Below are positions 45,975 through 56,000 of a DNA stretch of 64,000 nucleotides, in pieces. This stretch comes from Candidatus Methylophosphatis haderslevensis (lineage in GTDB: Bacteria; Pseudomonadota; Gammaproteobacteria; Burkholderiales; Rhodocyclaceae): contig JADJSA010000001.1 of the NCBI GenBank assembly GCA_016711925.1, forward strand, positions 992,001 through 1,056,000, read 5' to 3'. Below the pieces are notes generated by a model, which was given only the letters and a program-made list of their open reading frames with translations, was not told the origin of the DNA and did no database searches. Position 1 is the first letter of the stretch, and every line of letters starts with the position of its first letter. The position numbers were made by a program, and so were the translations under genes.

Positions 45975-47417
45975 ATGTCCGCATCGATCTCCAACCTTCG
46001 CCCCGACCCGGATCGGGTTCTGACCGACATCGCCGACTATGTGCTCGACTACCGCATCGACTCCGAACTGGCGCTCGACACGGCGCGCCATTGCCTGATC
46101 GACACGCTCGGCTGCGGCCTGGAAGCCCTCGACTATCCGGCCTGCACCAGTCTGCTCGGCCCTGTCGTGCCCGGGACCATCGTCCCCGATGGCGCCAGGG
46201 TGCCCGGCACCGCCTATCAGCTCGACCCGGTGCAGGCCGCATTCAACATCGGTACGATGATCCGCTGGCTCGACTTCAATGACACTTGGCTGGCGGCGGA
46301 ATGGGGTCATCCGTCGGACAACCTGGGCGGCATTCTGGCCACCGCCGACTGGCTGTCGCGCAGCCGCGTGGCAGCGGGCCAGCCGCCGTTGCGGATGCGC
46401 CAGGTGCTGGAAGCGATGATCAAGGCACACGAGATCCAGGGTGTGCTGGGGCTGGAGAATGCGTTCAACCGGGTCGGCCTCGACCACGTGCTGCTGGTCA
46501 GGGTAGCGTCGGCTGCGATCTGTGCCTGGCTGATGGGCGCGACGCGCGCCCAGATCATCAATGCCCTGTCGCAGGCGTTTGTGGACGGGGCGGCGCTGCG
46601 CACCTACCGTCATGCGCCCAACACCGGCTCGCGCAAGTCGTGGGCGGCGGGCGACGCGACCGCTCGCGGTGTCCGTCTGGCGCTCATCTCGCGCAACGGC
46701 GAGATGGGCTACCCCTCGGCGCTCAGCGCAAGAACCTGGGGCTTCTACGATGTGCTGTTCAGGGGCCAGCCGTTCAAGTTCGAGCGCGGCTACGGCACCT
46801 ACGTGATGCAAAACATTCTGTTCAAGATCAGCTTCCCCGCGGAATTCCACGCCCAAACCGCGGTCGAGGCGGCGCTGCTGTTGCACCCCGAGGTGGCAGC
46901 CCGGCTCGACCAGATCGACAAGGTGTGCATCCGTACCCACGAATCGGCGTTGCGTATCATCGACAAGCGTGGTCCGCTTAACAACCCGGCCGACCGCGAC
47001 CACTGCCTCCAGTACATGGTCGCGGTCGGTCTGATAAAGGGCAACCTCTGCGCCGCCGACTACGAGGACGACGTGGCCGCCGATCCGCGCATCGACGCAC
47101 TGCGCGAAAGGATCGAGGTGACCGAGGAGGCGCGCTTCTCGAAGGAGTACCTGGACCCGGAAAAGCGCTGCATCGCCAACGCGCTGCAAGTGTATTTTGC
47201 CGACGGGACGCGCACCGCCGAAGTGACGATCGACTACCCGGTCGGCCATCGCCGTCGCCGGGCAGAGGGCCTGCCGCTGCTGCTGCGCAAATTCGAGGCG
47301 CACCTGGCGCGCCGCTTCACACCAGTGCAGGCGCGGGCGATTCTCGACGTGTCGCTCGATGCGCAGCGCCTCGACGCGATGGCAGTGAACGAGTATGTCG
47401 ATCTTTATGCCGTGTGA
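45975..47417 (+). CDS. prpD: 2-methylcitrate dehydratase (MmgE/PrpD family)
   Basis: A 480-residue MmgE/PrpD protein. The family's ARHCLIDTLGCGLEALDYP, MIRWLDFNDTWLAAEWGHPSDNLGGILATADWLS and GDATARGVRLALISRNGEMGYPSALSA are visible. It dehydrates 2-methylcitrate and follows prpC by 128 bases on the same strand. The cycle also needs a methylisocitrate lyase (prpB) and a hydratase; neither is in the window, so they are elsewhere or the set is split. Confidence 0.92.
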   Translation: MSASISNLRPDPDRVLTDIADYVLDYRIDSELALDTARHCLIDTLGCGLEALDYPACTSLLGPVVPGTIVPDGARVPGTAYQLDPVQAAFNIGTMIRWLDFNDTWLAAEWGHPSDNLGGILATADWLSRSRVAAGQPPLRMRQVLEAMIKAHEIQGVLGLENAFNRVGLDHVLLVRVASAAICAWLMGATRAQIINALSQAFVDGAALRTYRHAPNTGSRKSWAAGDATARGVRLALISRNGEMGYPSALSARTWGFYDVLFRGQPFKFERGYGTYVMQNILFKISFPAEFHAQTAVEAALLLHPEVAARLDQIDKVCIRTHESALRIIDKRGPLNNPADRDHCLQYMVAVGLIKGNLCAADYEDDVAADPRIDALRERIEVTEEARFSKEYLDPEKRCIANALQVYFADGTRTAEVTIDYPVGHRRRRAEGLPLLLRKFEAHLARRFTPVQARAILDVSLDAQRLDAMAVNEYVDLYAV

Positions 47418-47594
47418 ACCGTCAGGCCGTCGTGGCGGCCGGGTAACGGATCGAGCGCGCGCCAATCGCCTTTGCGCATCGTCGCCCGGCGTGTTGCTGC
47501 TTTGTAACCCCGGAAGCACGCGGAAACAATTTCACGACAGCTTTTCACCACTCATAGGCGTTTAATGGCTGTGTCGTCCAACCGGAGTCCCGCC

Positions 47595-47783
47595 ATGAAA
47601 GCCTTGCTCGTTACATCCCTGGCCGCGTTTCTGCTTTCAGGCTGCGTGGTGGCGCCGATCGGACCGCGCTACGGTTACGTCGATGGCGGCGCAGTTGTGG
47701 TGGCGCCGCCGGTCGTGGTGAGGCCGTACTATCGGCCGTACTACGGTGGCTACCACCGTTGGCACGGCGGCCATCGCGACTGA
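47595..47783 (+). CDS. small predicted lipoprotein (62 aa)
   Basis: A 62-residue exported lipoprotein: signal peptide MKALLVTSLAAFLLSGC with the lipobox LLSGC (Cys17). The mature part is rich in Val, Pro, Tyr and His (VVVAPPVVVRPYYRPYYGGYHRWHGGH). It is probably anchored in the outer membrane. I do not recognise a named family; similar short Tyr/Pro-rich lipoproteins are common. Upstream gap 47418-47594 has no gene seen. Confidence 0.75.
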   Translation: MKALLVTSLAAFLLSGCVVAPIGPRYGYVDGGAVVVAPPVVVRPYYRPYYGGYHRWHGGHRD

Positions 47784-47947
47784 GAAGTTCACGGAAGACC
47801 TGCCGCGCGGCCCGAATTGTCCGCCGAAGCAGGGTTCTTTCCTGCCGCACGCTTTCGGCCTTGCAGCCTTGCCGGTCAAGCACAGGGTGCCATGCCGCGG
47901 GATAATCGGCGCCGGTCCAACACTCGGCGCGATCGCCCGCGGCAAGC

Positions 47948-48259
47948 ATGCCCACATTCGAGTTGCTCAGCCTCCTGCTGCTAGGCGGCGTGCTTTGGCT
48001 ATGGATCGACAGTCTCAAGGCCCGCGAAGCCGCTTTGCGCGAACTGCGTACCGCCTGCGCCGCCGAGGCGCTGCTGCTGCTCGACGATACGGTCGCAGTC
48101 AGCGCCATCCGTCCGCGCCGCGACTACGAAGGCCGGCTGCGCCTGCAGCGCGTCTATGACTTCGAATACAGCGACACCGGCAACAACCGCCGCAAGGGCG
48201 CGGTGACACTGATCGGCGACCGGGTGCTCACGCTGTACCTCGAACCGGCGCCGGATTGA
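47948..48259 (+). CDS. DUF3301-family protein
   Basis: A 103-residue protein with an N-terminal membrane helix (ELLSLLLLGGVLWLWIDSL) and a soluble tail containing RRDYEGRLRLQRVYDFEYSDTGNNRRKGAVTLIGDRVLTLYLEP. This is the DUF3301 pattern, a single-pass membrane family of unknown function. No informative neighbours: a small lipoprotein upstream and the helicase downstream. Confidence 0.8.
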   Translation: MPTFELLSLLLLGGVLWLWIDSLKAREAALRELRTACAAEALLLLDDTVAVSAIRPRRDYEGRLRLQRVYDFEYSDTGNNRRKGAVTLIGDRVLTLYLEPAPD

Positions 48260-48470
48260 GCAGAAATACCCCGCATTCTTCGACACCGCTTGCCGCGGAA
48301 GTCTGTATAGTGCGGGCCTCGACGGGTTGTCGTGGTTCCGGTTTGCAGCCCGTTTCCCCGCGCGCCACGGCATTCCGCCGGCGGCTGCGCAAACAACGCC
48401 ACCCAGTTGTATCTGCCTGAACCGGTTCCGACGCGGCAACGCATCGGCAGGCCGATCCCAGGAGATTGAC

Positions 48471-49862
48471 TTGTCCCAGTCGTTTACCGATCTCGGCCTG
48501 ATCGCCGAACTCGTTCGTTCCGTTGCCGATGAAGGCTACACCGTGCCCACGCCGATCCAGGCGCAGGCCATTCCGGTCATACTCGCCGGCGGCGACGTGC
48601 TTGCCGCAGCCCAGACCGGCACCGGCAAGACCGCCGGCTTCACCCTGCCGCTGCTGCAGCGGCTCAACGCGGTGCCACTCACGCAGCGCACACCGCGCAG
48701 CGCCCGCGCGCTCGTGCTAACGCCGACGCGCGAACTCGCCGCCCAGGTCGAAGAGGCGATCCGCACCTACGGCCGGCATCTCGGGCTGAGTTCGACACTG
48801 ATTTTCGGCGGTGTCGGCATCAATCCGCAGATCGACGCGATGCGGCGCGGTGTCGACATCCTGGTCGCCACGCCGGGCCGCCTGCTTGATCACCTGCAGC
48901 AGAAGACGGTGGATTTGAGCAAGGTGGAAGTGCTGGTGCTCGACGAAGCCGACCGCATGCTCGACATGGGCTTCATCCGCGACATCAAGCGGATTCTCGC
49001 CGTCCTGCCCAAGCGGCGGCAGAACCTGCTGTTCTCGGCCACCTTCTCGGACGAAATCCGCGATCTTGCCAACGGACTGCTCGATGCGCCAAAGTTGATC
49101 GAGGTGGCGCGCCGCAACGCCGATTCCGAACTCGTCGCGCAGCGCATCCACCCGGTCGATGCCAGCCGCAAGCGCGCCCTGCTGTCGCACCTGATCGGCC
49201 GCGGCGACTGGCGCCAGGTGCTGGTATTCACCCGCACCAAGCACGGCGCCAACCGGCTTGCCGAACAACTCGGCCAGGACGGCATCAGCGCATCGGCCAT
49301 CCACGGCAACAAGAGCCAGTCCGCCCGCACCAAGGCGCTCGCCAGTTTCAAGGAAGGCAGCATCCGCGTACTGGTGGCCACCGACATCGCCGCCCGCGGC
49401 CTCGACATCGAGGAACTGCCGCATGTGGTCAATTACGAACTGCCGAACGTGCCGCACGATTATGTGCATCGCATCGGCCGCACCGGTCGCGCCGGCAACA
49501 ACGGCGAGGCGATTTCGCTGGTGTCGGCGGACGAAAACGCCTATCTGGCCGACATCGAACGCCTGATCCGGCGACGCGTGGAACGCGAGGTGATCGCCGG
49601 TTTCGAACCCGGCAGTGCGCCGCCCGCCGCAGCGCAAGCCGAACCGCGCCGCCCGCCGCAGCCGGCCGGCCGACCGGGTCAGCGCAACGGCAAGCCGCGG
49701 GCGCCACAGAAATCCGCGCCGCAGAAGCCCGCGCGCAACCCCGCGCCGGCCACTGCCACCGCCTTCCCGGCACCCGCACGCAGCGCCCAGCCCGCGCCGC
49801 GGCGCGACAAGCGCCGCCCGACTCCGGCGCTGCTCGGCGGACAGTCCGGCCGCACCGGCTGA
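48471..49862 (+). CDS. rhlE: DEAD-box RNA helicase (RhlE type)
   Basis: A 463-residue ATP-dependent RNA helicase. Motifs in order: Q motif (FTDLGL...TPIQAQAIP), I AQTGTGKT, Ia PTRELAAQ, GG, Ib TPGR, II DEAD, III SATF, V ATDIAARGLDI and VI HRIGRTGR. The C-terminus is a basic Pro/Lys/Arg/Ala tail, as in RhlE. The TTG start at 48471 is chosen because AGGAGA lies 7 bases upstream and the domain begins at residue 5. Used in ribosome assembly, RNA decay or cold adaptation; the gene has a leader of about 150 bases if the TATAGT at 48306 is the -10. Confidence 0.93.
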   Translation: MSQSFTDLGLIAELVRSVADEGYTVPTPIQAQAIPVILAGGDVLAAAQTGTGKTAGFTLPLLQRLNAVPLTQRTPRSARALVLTPTRELAAQVEEAIRTYGRHLGLSSTLIFGGVGINPQIDAMRRGVDILVATPGRLLDHLQQKTVDLSKVEVLVLDEADRMLDMGFIRDIKRILAVLPKRRQNLLFSATFSDEIRDLANGLLDAPKLIEVARRNADSELVAQRIHPVDASRKRALLSHLIGRGDWRQVLVFTRTKHGANRLAEQLGQDGISASAIHGNKSQSARTKALASFKEGSIRVLVATDIAARGLDIEELPHVVNYELPNVPHDYVHRIGRTGRAGNNGEAISLVSADENAYLADIERLIRRRVEREVIAGFEPGSAPPAAAQAEPRRPPQPAGRPGQRNGKPRAPQKSAPQKPARNPAPATATAFPAPARSAQPAPRRDKRRPTPALLGGQSGRTG

Positions 49863-49988
49863 CGCGCGAACTGCCGCATACCGCCTGCGCGCACCGCCCG
49901 GCAGCCGGCAAAGACCGCTGATCCGGCTGGCAGTGCCCTCGCGGGCGCAAGGTGATACGCTCGCGCGAAAACGCTACGGGAATATCCG

Positions 49989-51791
49989 TTGAGACTCGTA
50001 TTCGATTTTGCCGACGCCAACGGCCTGCGCACACGCCAGGTCTTCTCCGATCCGCGCGAGATCGTGGTCGCCCATGCGATCGATGAAGTACGGCCCGCCC
50101 TGCGGCGCATCGAGGCGGCGCGGCGCGCCGGACAATATGCAGCCGGGCTGGTCAGCTACGAAGCGGCGCCGGCATTCGACTCGGCCTGCAAGACGCGGCC
50201 GGCCGGTCCGCTGCCGCTGCTGTGCTTCGGCATTTTCGACCGTCTGGCCGACGATGCCTGGCGCCGCGCCGCCGGCAGCTTTGCCCGGCCCGACTGGCAG
50301 CTCGATACCGGCGAAGCCGATTTCTGCGCCGACGTCGAAACCATCCGCGACGCCATACGCCGCGGCGACACCTATCAGGTCAACTACACGATCCGCGGCA
50401 ACGCCCGGCTCGACGGCGACGACTTCGCCTACTACGAGCAGTTGCGGCTGGCGCAGGCCAGCGACTACTGCGCCTATCTCGACCTCGGCCGCTTTCGCCT
50501 GCTCTCGGCCTCGCCGGAACTGTTCTTCCGCTGGGAAACCCAGGTCGCCGACTGCCAGGGCGGCGGCCTGCTCACTACCCGGCCGATGAAAGGCACGGCG
50601 CCGCGCGGCCGCTGGGCCGAGGAAGATGCCGCGATCGCCGACGCGCTCTACGCCTCGGAGAAGAACCGCGCCGAGAACGTGATGATCGTCGACCTGCTGC
50701 GCAACGACCTCTCTCGACTCTCGGCGCCGGGCGGGGTATCGGTACCGCAACTGTTTTCGATCGAGCGCTACCCGACGCTGTTCCAGATGACCTCGACGAT
50801 CACCGCGCGCACCCGGCCGCAAGTGACGCTCGACGCCGTGTTCGCCGCCCTGTTCCCGTGCGGCTCGGTCACCGGCGCGCCGAAGATCAAGGCGATGGAG
50901 ATCATCGCCGGGCTCGAGCGCACGCCGCGCGGCGCCTACTGCGGCGCGATCGGTCTGGTCGGGCCGCAGGGCGCGGTGTTCAACGTGCCGATTCGCACCG
51001 TGACGCTCGATACCGATGACAGGTCGATGGTCTGCGGGCTGGGCAGCGGCATTACCTGGTCGTCCGACGCTCAGGAGGAACATGCCGAGGTAATAACCAA
51101 GTCGCACTTTCTCACCCGCGAACCGGAGCACTTCGAGTTGTTCGAGACACTTCTGCTGCAGGACGCCGTCTACACCCTGCGCGCGCGGCACCTGACGCGC
51201 CTGACGCGCTCGGCCGAGGCGCTGGGCTTCGCCTATGAACGCGAAGCGCTGGATCGCGCGCTGTATGCGTTCGCCGCGGCGCACCCGGCCGGACGCCATC
51301 GGGTGCGACTGCTGTTGGCAAAGATGGGCGCCGAACGCGTCGAGGGTACCGCGCTGCCCGAGCGCGACCCGGCGCAGGTCACGGTCGCAATGGCGCTCGC
51401 GCCGGTCGCGCGCAACAACCGGTTTCTCTTTCACAAGACAACCCAGCGCGCCTGTTACGACGCGCACACCGCCGCCCACCCCGATGCCTTCGACGTGCTG
51501 CTGTGGAACGAAGACGGCGAACTCACCGAATTCACCCGCGGCAACCTGGTGGTGGAACTCGACGGCCAGCGCCTCACGCCGCCGATCGCCTGCGGCCTGC
51601 TGCCAGGCACGTTGCGCGCCGAACTGCTTGCGCAGGGCGAGATCGTCGAGCGCGTGATCCACAAGTCGGACCTCGCGCGCGCGCAGAAGGTCTGGTTCAT
51701 CAACAGCGTGCGCGGCTGGCTGCAAACCCAGTTCGCCGCACCGGGACGGCAGCCCGAGCCGCAGGCCGGCAACGAGGTCGACAGCAAGTAA
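49989..51791 (+). CDS. pabB: aminodeoxychorismate synthase PabB fused to PabC-like lyase
   Basis: A 600-residue fusion. The N-terminal two-thirds are a chorismate-binding enzyme (GDTYQVNYTIRGN, ENVMIVDLLRNDLSR, PCGSVTGAPKIKAMEIIAG) that aminates chorismate. The C-terminal third is a class IV aminotransferase-like (PabC/BCAT fold) domain with FETLLLQDAV, RFLFHKTTQRACYD, LLWNEDGELTEFTRGNLV and ACGLLPGTLR, which would make p-aminobenzoate. So one protein covers two folate steps, needing only a PabA amidotransferase. The TTG at 49989 is the most upstream start; the exact start is uncertain. Confidence 0.9.
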   Translation: MRLVFDFADANGLRTRQVFSDPREIVVAHAIDEVRPALRRIEAARRAGQYAAGLVSYEAAPAFDSACKTRPAGPLPLLCFGIFDRLADDAWRRAAGSFARPDWQLDTGEADFCADVETIRDAIRRGDTYQVNYTIRGNARLDGDDFAYYEQLRLAQASDYCAYLDLGRFRLLSASPELFFRWETQVADCQGGGLLTTRPMKGTAPRGRWAEEDAAIADALYASEKNRAENVMIVDLLRNDLSRLSAPGGVSVPQLFSIERYPTLFQMTSTITARTRPQVTLDAVFAALFPCGSVTGAPKIKAMEIIAGLERTPRGAYCGAIGLVGPQGAVFNVPIRTVTLDTDDRSMVCGLGSGITWSSDAQEEHAEVITKSHFLTREPEHFELFETLLLQDAVYTLRARHLTRLTRSAEALGFAYEREALDRALYAFAAAHPAGRHRVRLLLAKMGAERVEGTALPERDPAQVTVAMALAPVARNNRFLFHKTTQRACYDAHTAAHPDAFDVLLWNEDGELTEFTRGNLVVELDGQRLTPPIACGLLPGTLRAELLAQGEIVERVIHKSDLARAQKVWFINSVRGWLQTQFAAPGRQPEPQAGNEVDSK

Positions 51792-51807
51792 TCAAGGGAG
51801 AATCCAG

Positions 51808-52782
51808 ATGGCCGGTCAACCGGAAATCCGCAATATGGCGCTGTTCTGCGATTTCGAGAACGTGGCGCTCGGCGTGCAGGAAGCCAAGTATCCGAAGTTC
51901 GACATCGCCAAGGTGCTCGAACGGCTGCTGCTCAAGGGCAGCATCGTGGTCAAGAAAGCCTATTGCGACTGGGACCGCTACAAGCACTTCAAGGCCGGCA
52001 TGCACGAGGCGGCCTTCGAACTGATCGAAATTCCGCACGTGCGCCAGAGCGGCAAGAACTCGGCCGACATCCGCATGGTGGTCGACGCGCTCGACCTGTG
52101 CTACACCAAGTCGCATGTCGATACCTTCGTCATCATCAGCGGCGATTCCGATTTCTCGCCGCTGGTCTCCAAGCTGCGCGAGAACAACAAGCTGGTGATC
52201 GGCGTCGGCGTCAAGAAGTCCACCTCCGACCTGCTCACCGCCAACTGCGACGACTTCATCTTCTATGACGATCTGGTGCGCGAAGAAGCGCAAATGAAAA
52301 AGCGCACCAGCGGCGCGACACCGAAGCGGCCGCCCGCCAACGGCGACGCCAAGCCGCAGAAGAAAGCGCCGCGAGGCGCCCCGGCGGTCATCCCGGGAGC
52401 AACCCCCGAGGCCATGCCAGATGCAACGCCCAATGCAGCGCCGGAGGCGATACCCAATCTGGCCCCCGAGGCAACACCCGACGCGACACCAGACGATCAG
52501 GTCGAGCAGAAATCGGAAGAGACGCGCCGCGGCGAAGCGCTCCAGCTCACGCTCGAAACCGTCGAAGCGCTGCTGCGCGAACGCGGCGAGGACGAGAAGC
52601 TGTGGGGCTCGATGGTCAAGCAGGCGCTCAAGCGGCGCAAGCCCGGCTTCAACGAGAGCTACTACGGCTACCGCAGCTTCAACGACCTGCTCAAGGACGC
52701 CGAAGCGCGCGGCCTGCTGCGCCTCGCCCACGACGAGAAATCCGGCGGCTACGTGATCCGCAGCGGCGCCCGCGACGAGTAA
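51808..52782 (+). CDS. NYN-domain ribonuclease-like protein with LOTUS/OST-HTH domain
   Basis: A 324-residue protein. Residues 1-150 are a NYN (PIN-like) domain: acidic residues are in LFCDFENVALG, KNSADIRMVVDALDL and VIISGDSDFSPLVSKLREN, as in LabA/MARF1-type nucleases. A low-complexity linker with an imperfect TPEA/TPDA repeat (about residues 195-228) follows. The C-terminal LETVEALLRERGEDEKLWGSMVKQALKRRKPGFNESYYGYRSFNDLLKDAE matches OST-HTH/LOTUS. The set suggests RNA binding plus RNA cleavage; the target is unknown. It starts 16 bases after the PabBC stop. Confidence 0.87.
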   Translation: MAGQPEIRNMALFCDFENVALGVQEAKYPKFDIAKVLERLLLKGSIVVKKAYCDWDRYKHFKAGMHEAAFELIEIPHVRQSGKNSADIRMVVDALDLCYTKSHVDTFVIISGDSDFSPLVSKLRENNKLVIGVGVKKSTSDLLTANCDDFIFYDDLVREEAQMKKRTSGATPKRPPANGDAKPQKKAPRGAPAVIPGATPEAMPDATPNAAPEAIPNLAPEATPDATPDDQVEQKSEETRRGEALQLTLETVEALLRERGEDEKLWGSMVKQALKRRKPGFNESYYGYRSFNDLLKDAEARGLLRLAHDEKSGGYVIRSGARDE

Positions 52783-52820
52783 CCGGCTCGCCGGCCGATC
52801 TCGACACGGGTCTGGACACC

Positions 52821-52850
52821 GCCTGGAATGGCGGTTTGCGGGCAGTCAGC
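52821..52850 (-). repeat. REP-like variant, copy 7
   Basis: On the minus strand it reads CCGCCATTCCAGGCGGTG, a diverged unit. It shares TGGAATGGCGGT exactly with the unit at 56081-56092, so the two copies flank the large unknown gene between them. Confidence 0.4.
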
Positions 52851-53004
52851 AGGTTTGCCGCGGCGGCCGATCCGACTAACGTCGCGTCATGAATTCGACC
52901 GCACAGGCAGGATTTCCCGGCAACGGTTGGGCCACCTGGAATCGGTGGGCGGCGGAAGTGCTAGGATCCTTGACTCGCGCTTCATGTCCGCTTCGGAGCA
53001 TCCG

Positions 53005-56000
53005 ATGGCATCGTCGATGATTGGCCTTTCCCGCGTGTCTCAGCTCGCGGATCGCTTGCCCGCCGACTGCCCGGTCTCTCAAAGGCTCGAAGAAGGTGCG
53101 GAGGACCTCGATGCGGAGTGGGTTGTTCATGTCAAAGGGAATGCGTCGCTCCCGGCGCTGGACCTCGATGCCGCGCTTGCCAAAGGCAGTCCGCTGCGCG
53201 CGCGAATCGAACCTTCCGACGATCTGCCCGAAACGCCGTTCCTTATCCTGGTCGAAGGCAACCTCGAGGTCGACGCTGCCATCGTCAGCGAAGATGCACG
53301 CGGGGCCGCCGGCCTCGTGGTATTGGGCGATCTTCATGCGCATGATGTTGTCGTCGGCGGGCAGTTGCTTTACGTGCTCGGCACACTCGCGGTCCGCGAC
53401 CTGCTCTGGGGCGACGGTGACCGGGGCGAACTGCGCGTTCTGGGCGGGGCCACTGCCCGCGTGGCCCTGTTCACCGATGATTGTCACGTACGCATAGGTG
53501 GCGGGGAACGCTTCAACTTCCTGTTCGACGAGATCCGCGGCGTGCATAGCCTCGCCGAGTTCTCGAGCGAAGAGATCGCAGCGGTGTTCCCTTCACATTG
53601 CTTCGACGGTATCGACGACGGCGAAAGCGGCATCCGGCCGATGCTCGATCGGCACGCCATCGTGCAGAGCTTGCGCAACGGTGATGGCGTCGTGCGCAGC
53701 GACCGGGAGATCAATGCCTTCATGCCACAGGCAGCCGATTTGTTCCAGGACGAGACCATCAGCGTCGAAAATGTCCGCGCGCTCATCGGCTGTGGCTTGG
53801 TGAAGGCGGGCGAGAGCAATGCCTTCGGCTGGTTCGGGCAAACCGACTTCGTCGTCAGCGATCGGCACCAGGACAAGGACGGCGACCGTATCCCCGAGCG
53901 CGTCTACATCACGCTGTGGAAGGCATTCGATTTTCACCTCGCGGTGCGGCGGGCACCGCGGAGTGCGGGCCTGTTTCGGATGATCCATTATCTGGTGTCC
54001 GATTCTCCTCGGGCCTACGCCGAGCATCTGGATCTCACCTTTCGCAGCTACAACGAGGGCGAGCCAAACGTGTGGAAGCCGCTCGTCCCGGAGGAGTCCC
54101 CCGCGATCTGGGGGCTCTGTGTCGAGGCTTGGCGCGGCGTGCTGGATTACGCACGCAAGGCGGTCGGGCAGGCGCGAGCCGGATACCCGTTGTGGCAACG
54201 TGCGCACGATGAGATCACGCCCGCGCGCATCGAGACCTTGGCCGCGCTCCCGGTTTTTACCGAGCGATACAACGACTGGTGGGATGGAGACAAGTGCGGT
54301 TACTGGGAATCCGATGTCTGGGTCGGCACGCGCCGACCCTGCGTACGCGATGGTGAGACATATGGCCGCGCATTCAAGCTGGCATGGGAAAACGGAGCGG
54401 AAGGCCCGGGGGATCCGCAATCCGATGCCACGGGCTCGTATCTCATCACTTTCGAGGACGCCAAGGACGACGGGCCGGCACTGGCGTTCTTCTGTGGGCA
54501 GCGACAGTCCGATGGCACGACACGACTGCGGCGCGATGCCGCCGATCACTTGGCACGCCTGCTGCGATTCTTCGCGACGGTGGAGTCGAAGCTGCTTGCG
54601 GATCATGAACGCGAAACGGCAAGGGCGTTGGAACGCCAGCGTATCGAGCAAGCCGCAACGCTGCTGAAGGCGCCGCCGTATGCCGCAAGCGTTCCTGACA
54701 GCGAAATCTTCCCGCAGGAACTGTTGGCCATGTCCGCGCGGTGGCAAATCGAAGGCCGAGACTATGTCGACGCGATTCGCGCTTATCACGTGCGCCGGGA
54801 ACACGCCCCCGCCTCCGAAGATGACGATGCGCAAGCTGATCTGCCTGCCGACCCGCGCAAGGGAACGTGGCCGACAGTGCTTCAGCTTGCGCGTGTGGTG
54901 AGCCGTTGCGACGACGGCGGTCTTGCCGAGCGCTTTCGCAAGCTCTTTGCGTTCGCCCCGGACGCGATGCGGAGCCGCGCGATCGAGGCCGGCCAGTTCA
55001 TCGGCCCCGTCTTCCTGCTGGACGACGGTAGGGTGCTCGCGCACATCGGACCGGACTATGGCGATTCTTCGCATTGGGTCGCCATCGACGGGCTCACACT
55101 CGCCCGACTGCCCGCGCTCAAGGGCCTTGGCCGATCTCCGGACCGCCGCCGATTTGCCCGCAGCGATGGCGATGCGGTCACCACCCACGACGGGTTCGAT
55201 GGCCCGTTGATCGCCCGGTTTGCGCTGCCGCTGGGTAACGAAGGTCTGCCCGATTCGCTTGCCCTGTCTGCCCATCCAATGGGGCGGCATTGCGACCAGT
55301 TGATTCCTTTCAACGACGGCCGGCGCGTTCTTCTACGCAATCCGACCGGCATCTATCTGCTGGACGACAGCGGTGTGCGCCGAGTTCATCCTCAAGAGTT
55401 CGACGAAGACGGGCCGTACACCTGGCCGAAGAATCAGTCCGACCACTGCCTGGCGCTCGACATGCTGCACATGGCGCTCTCGCCCGACGAACGACACATC
55501 ATGGTCGGCGATCAGGACAGCGCGCACCTGCTGTTAGACGCGAACGGATCGCCTGAACGATCTTTCGAACCGCTCTCGTCGTACCCGCACCATGCCGCGT
55601 TCTGCCACGATGGCAGTCGCGTCATTGCCAATTCCTGCCATCTGTACTCGGGCTGTACGATGATCGCCCACCCTGGCACCGACGAAGAGCCCGCCACGTT
55701 CAACGGAGCCTGGCGCATTTACGCTTCATGCGTAACGCCCTCGCTTTTCATTCTGGGCAACGCCGAAGGCTACCTCCATGCGGTCGATTACACCGGCAGG
55801 ATGGTTTGGCGCCACCACGTGGGCAGCACTATCAGCGGCATGGACATCTCGCCCGACGGCAGCGTGCTGATCGGCGCCAGCTATGGCGGCTATCTGGTGC
55901 GGCTCGAACTGGGCGGTGGTGGCGTCGATCCGTATTGCATCGGCACATCCCCGTACTTTGAAACCCGTCGGTGGATCTTCTGGGAGGACGAGGAAGCGCC

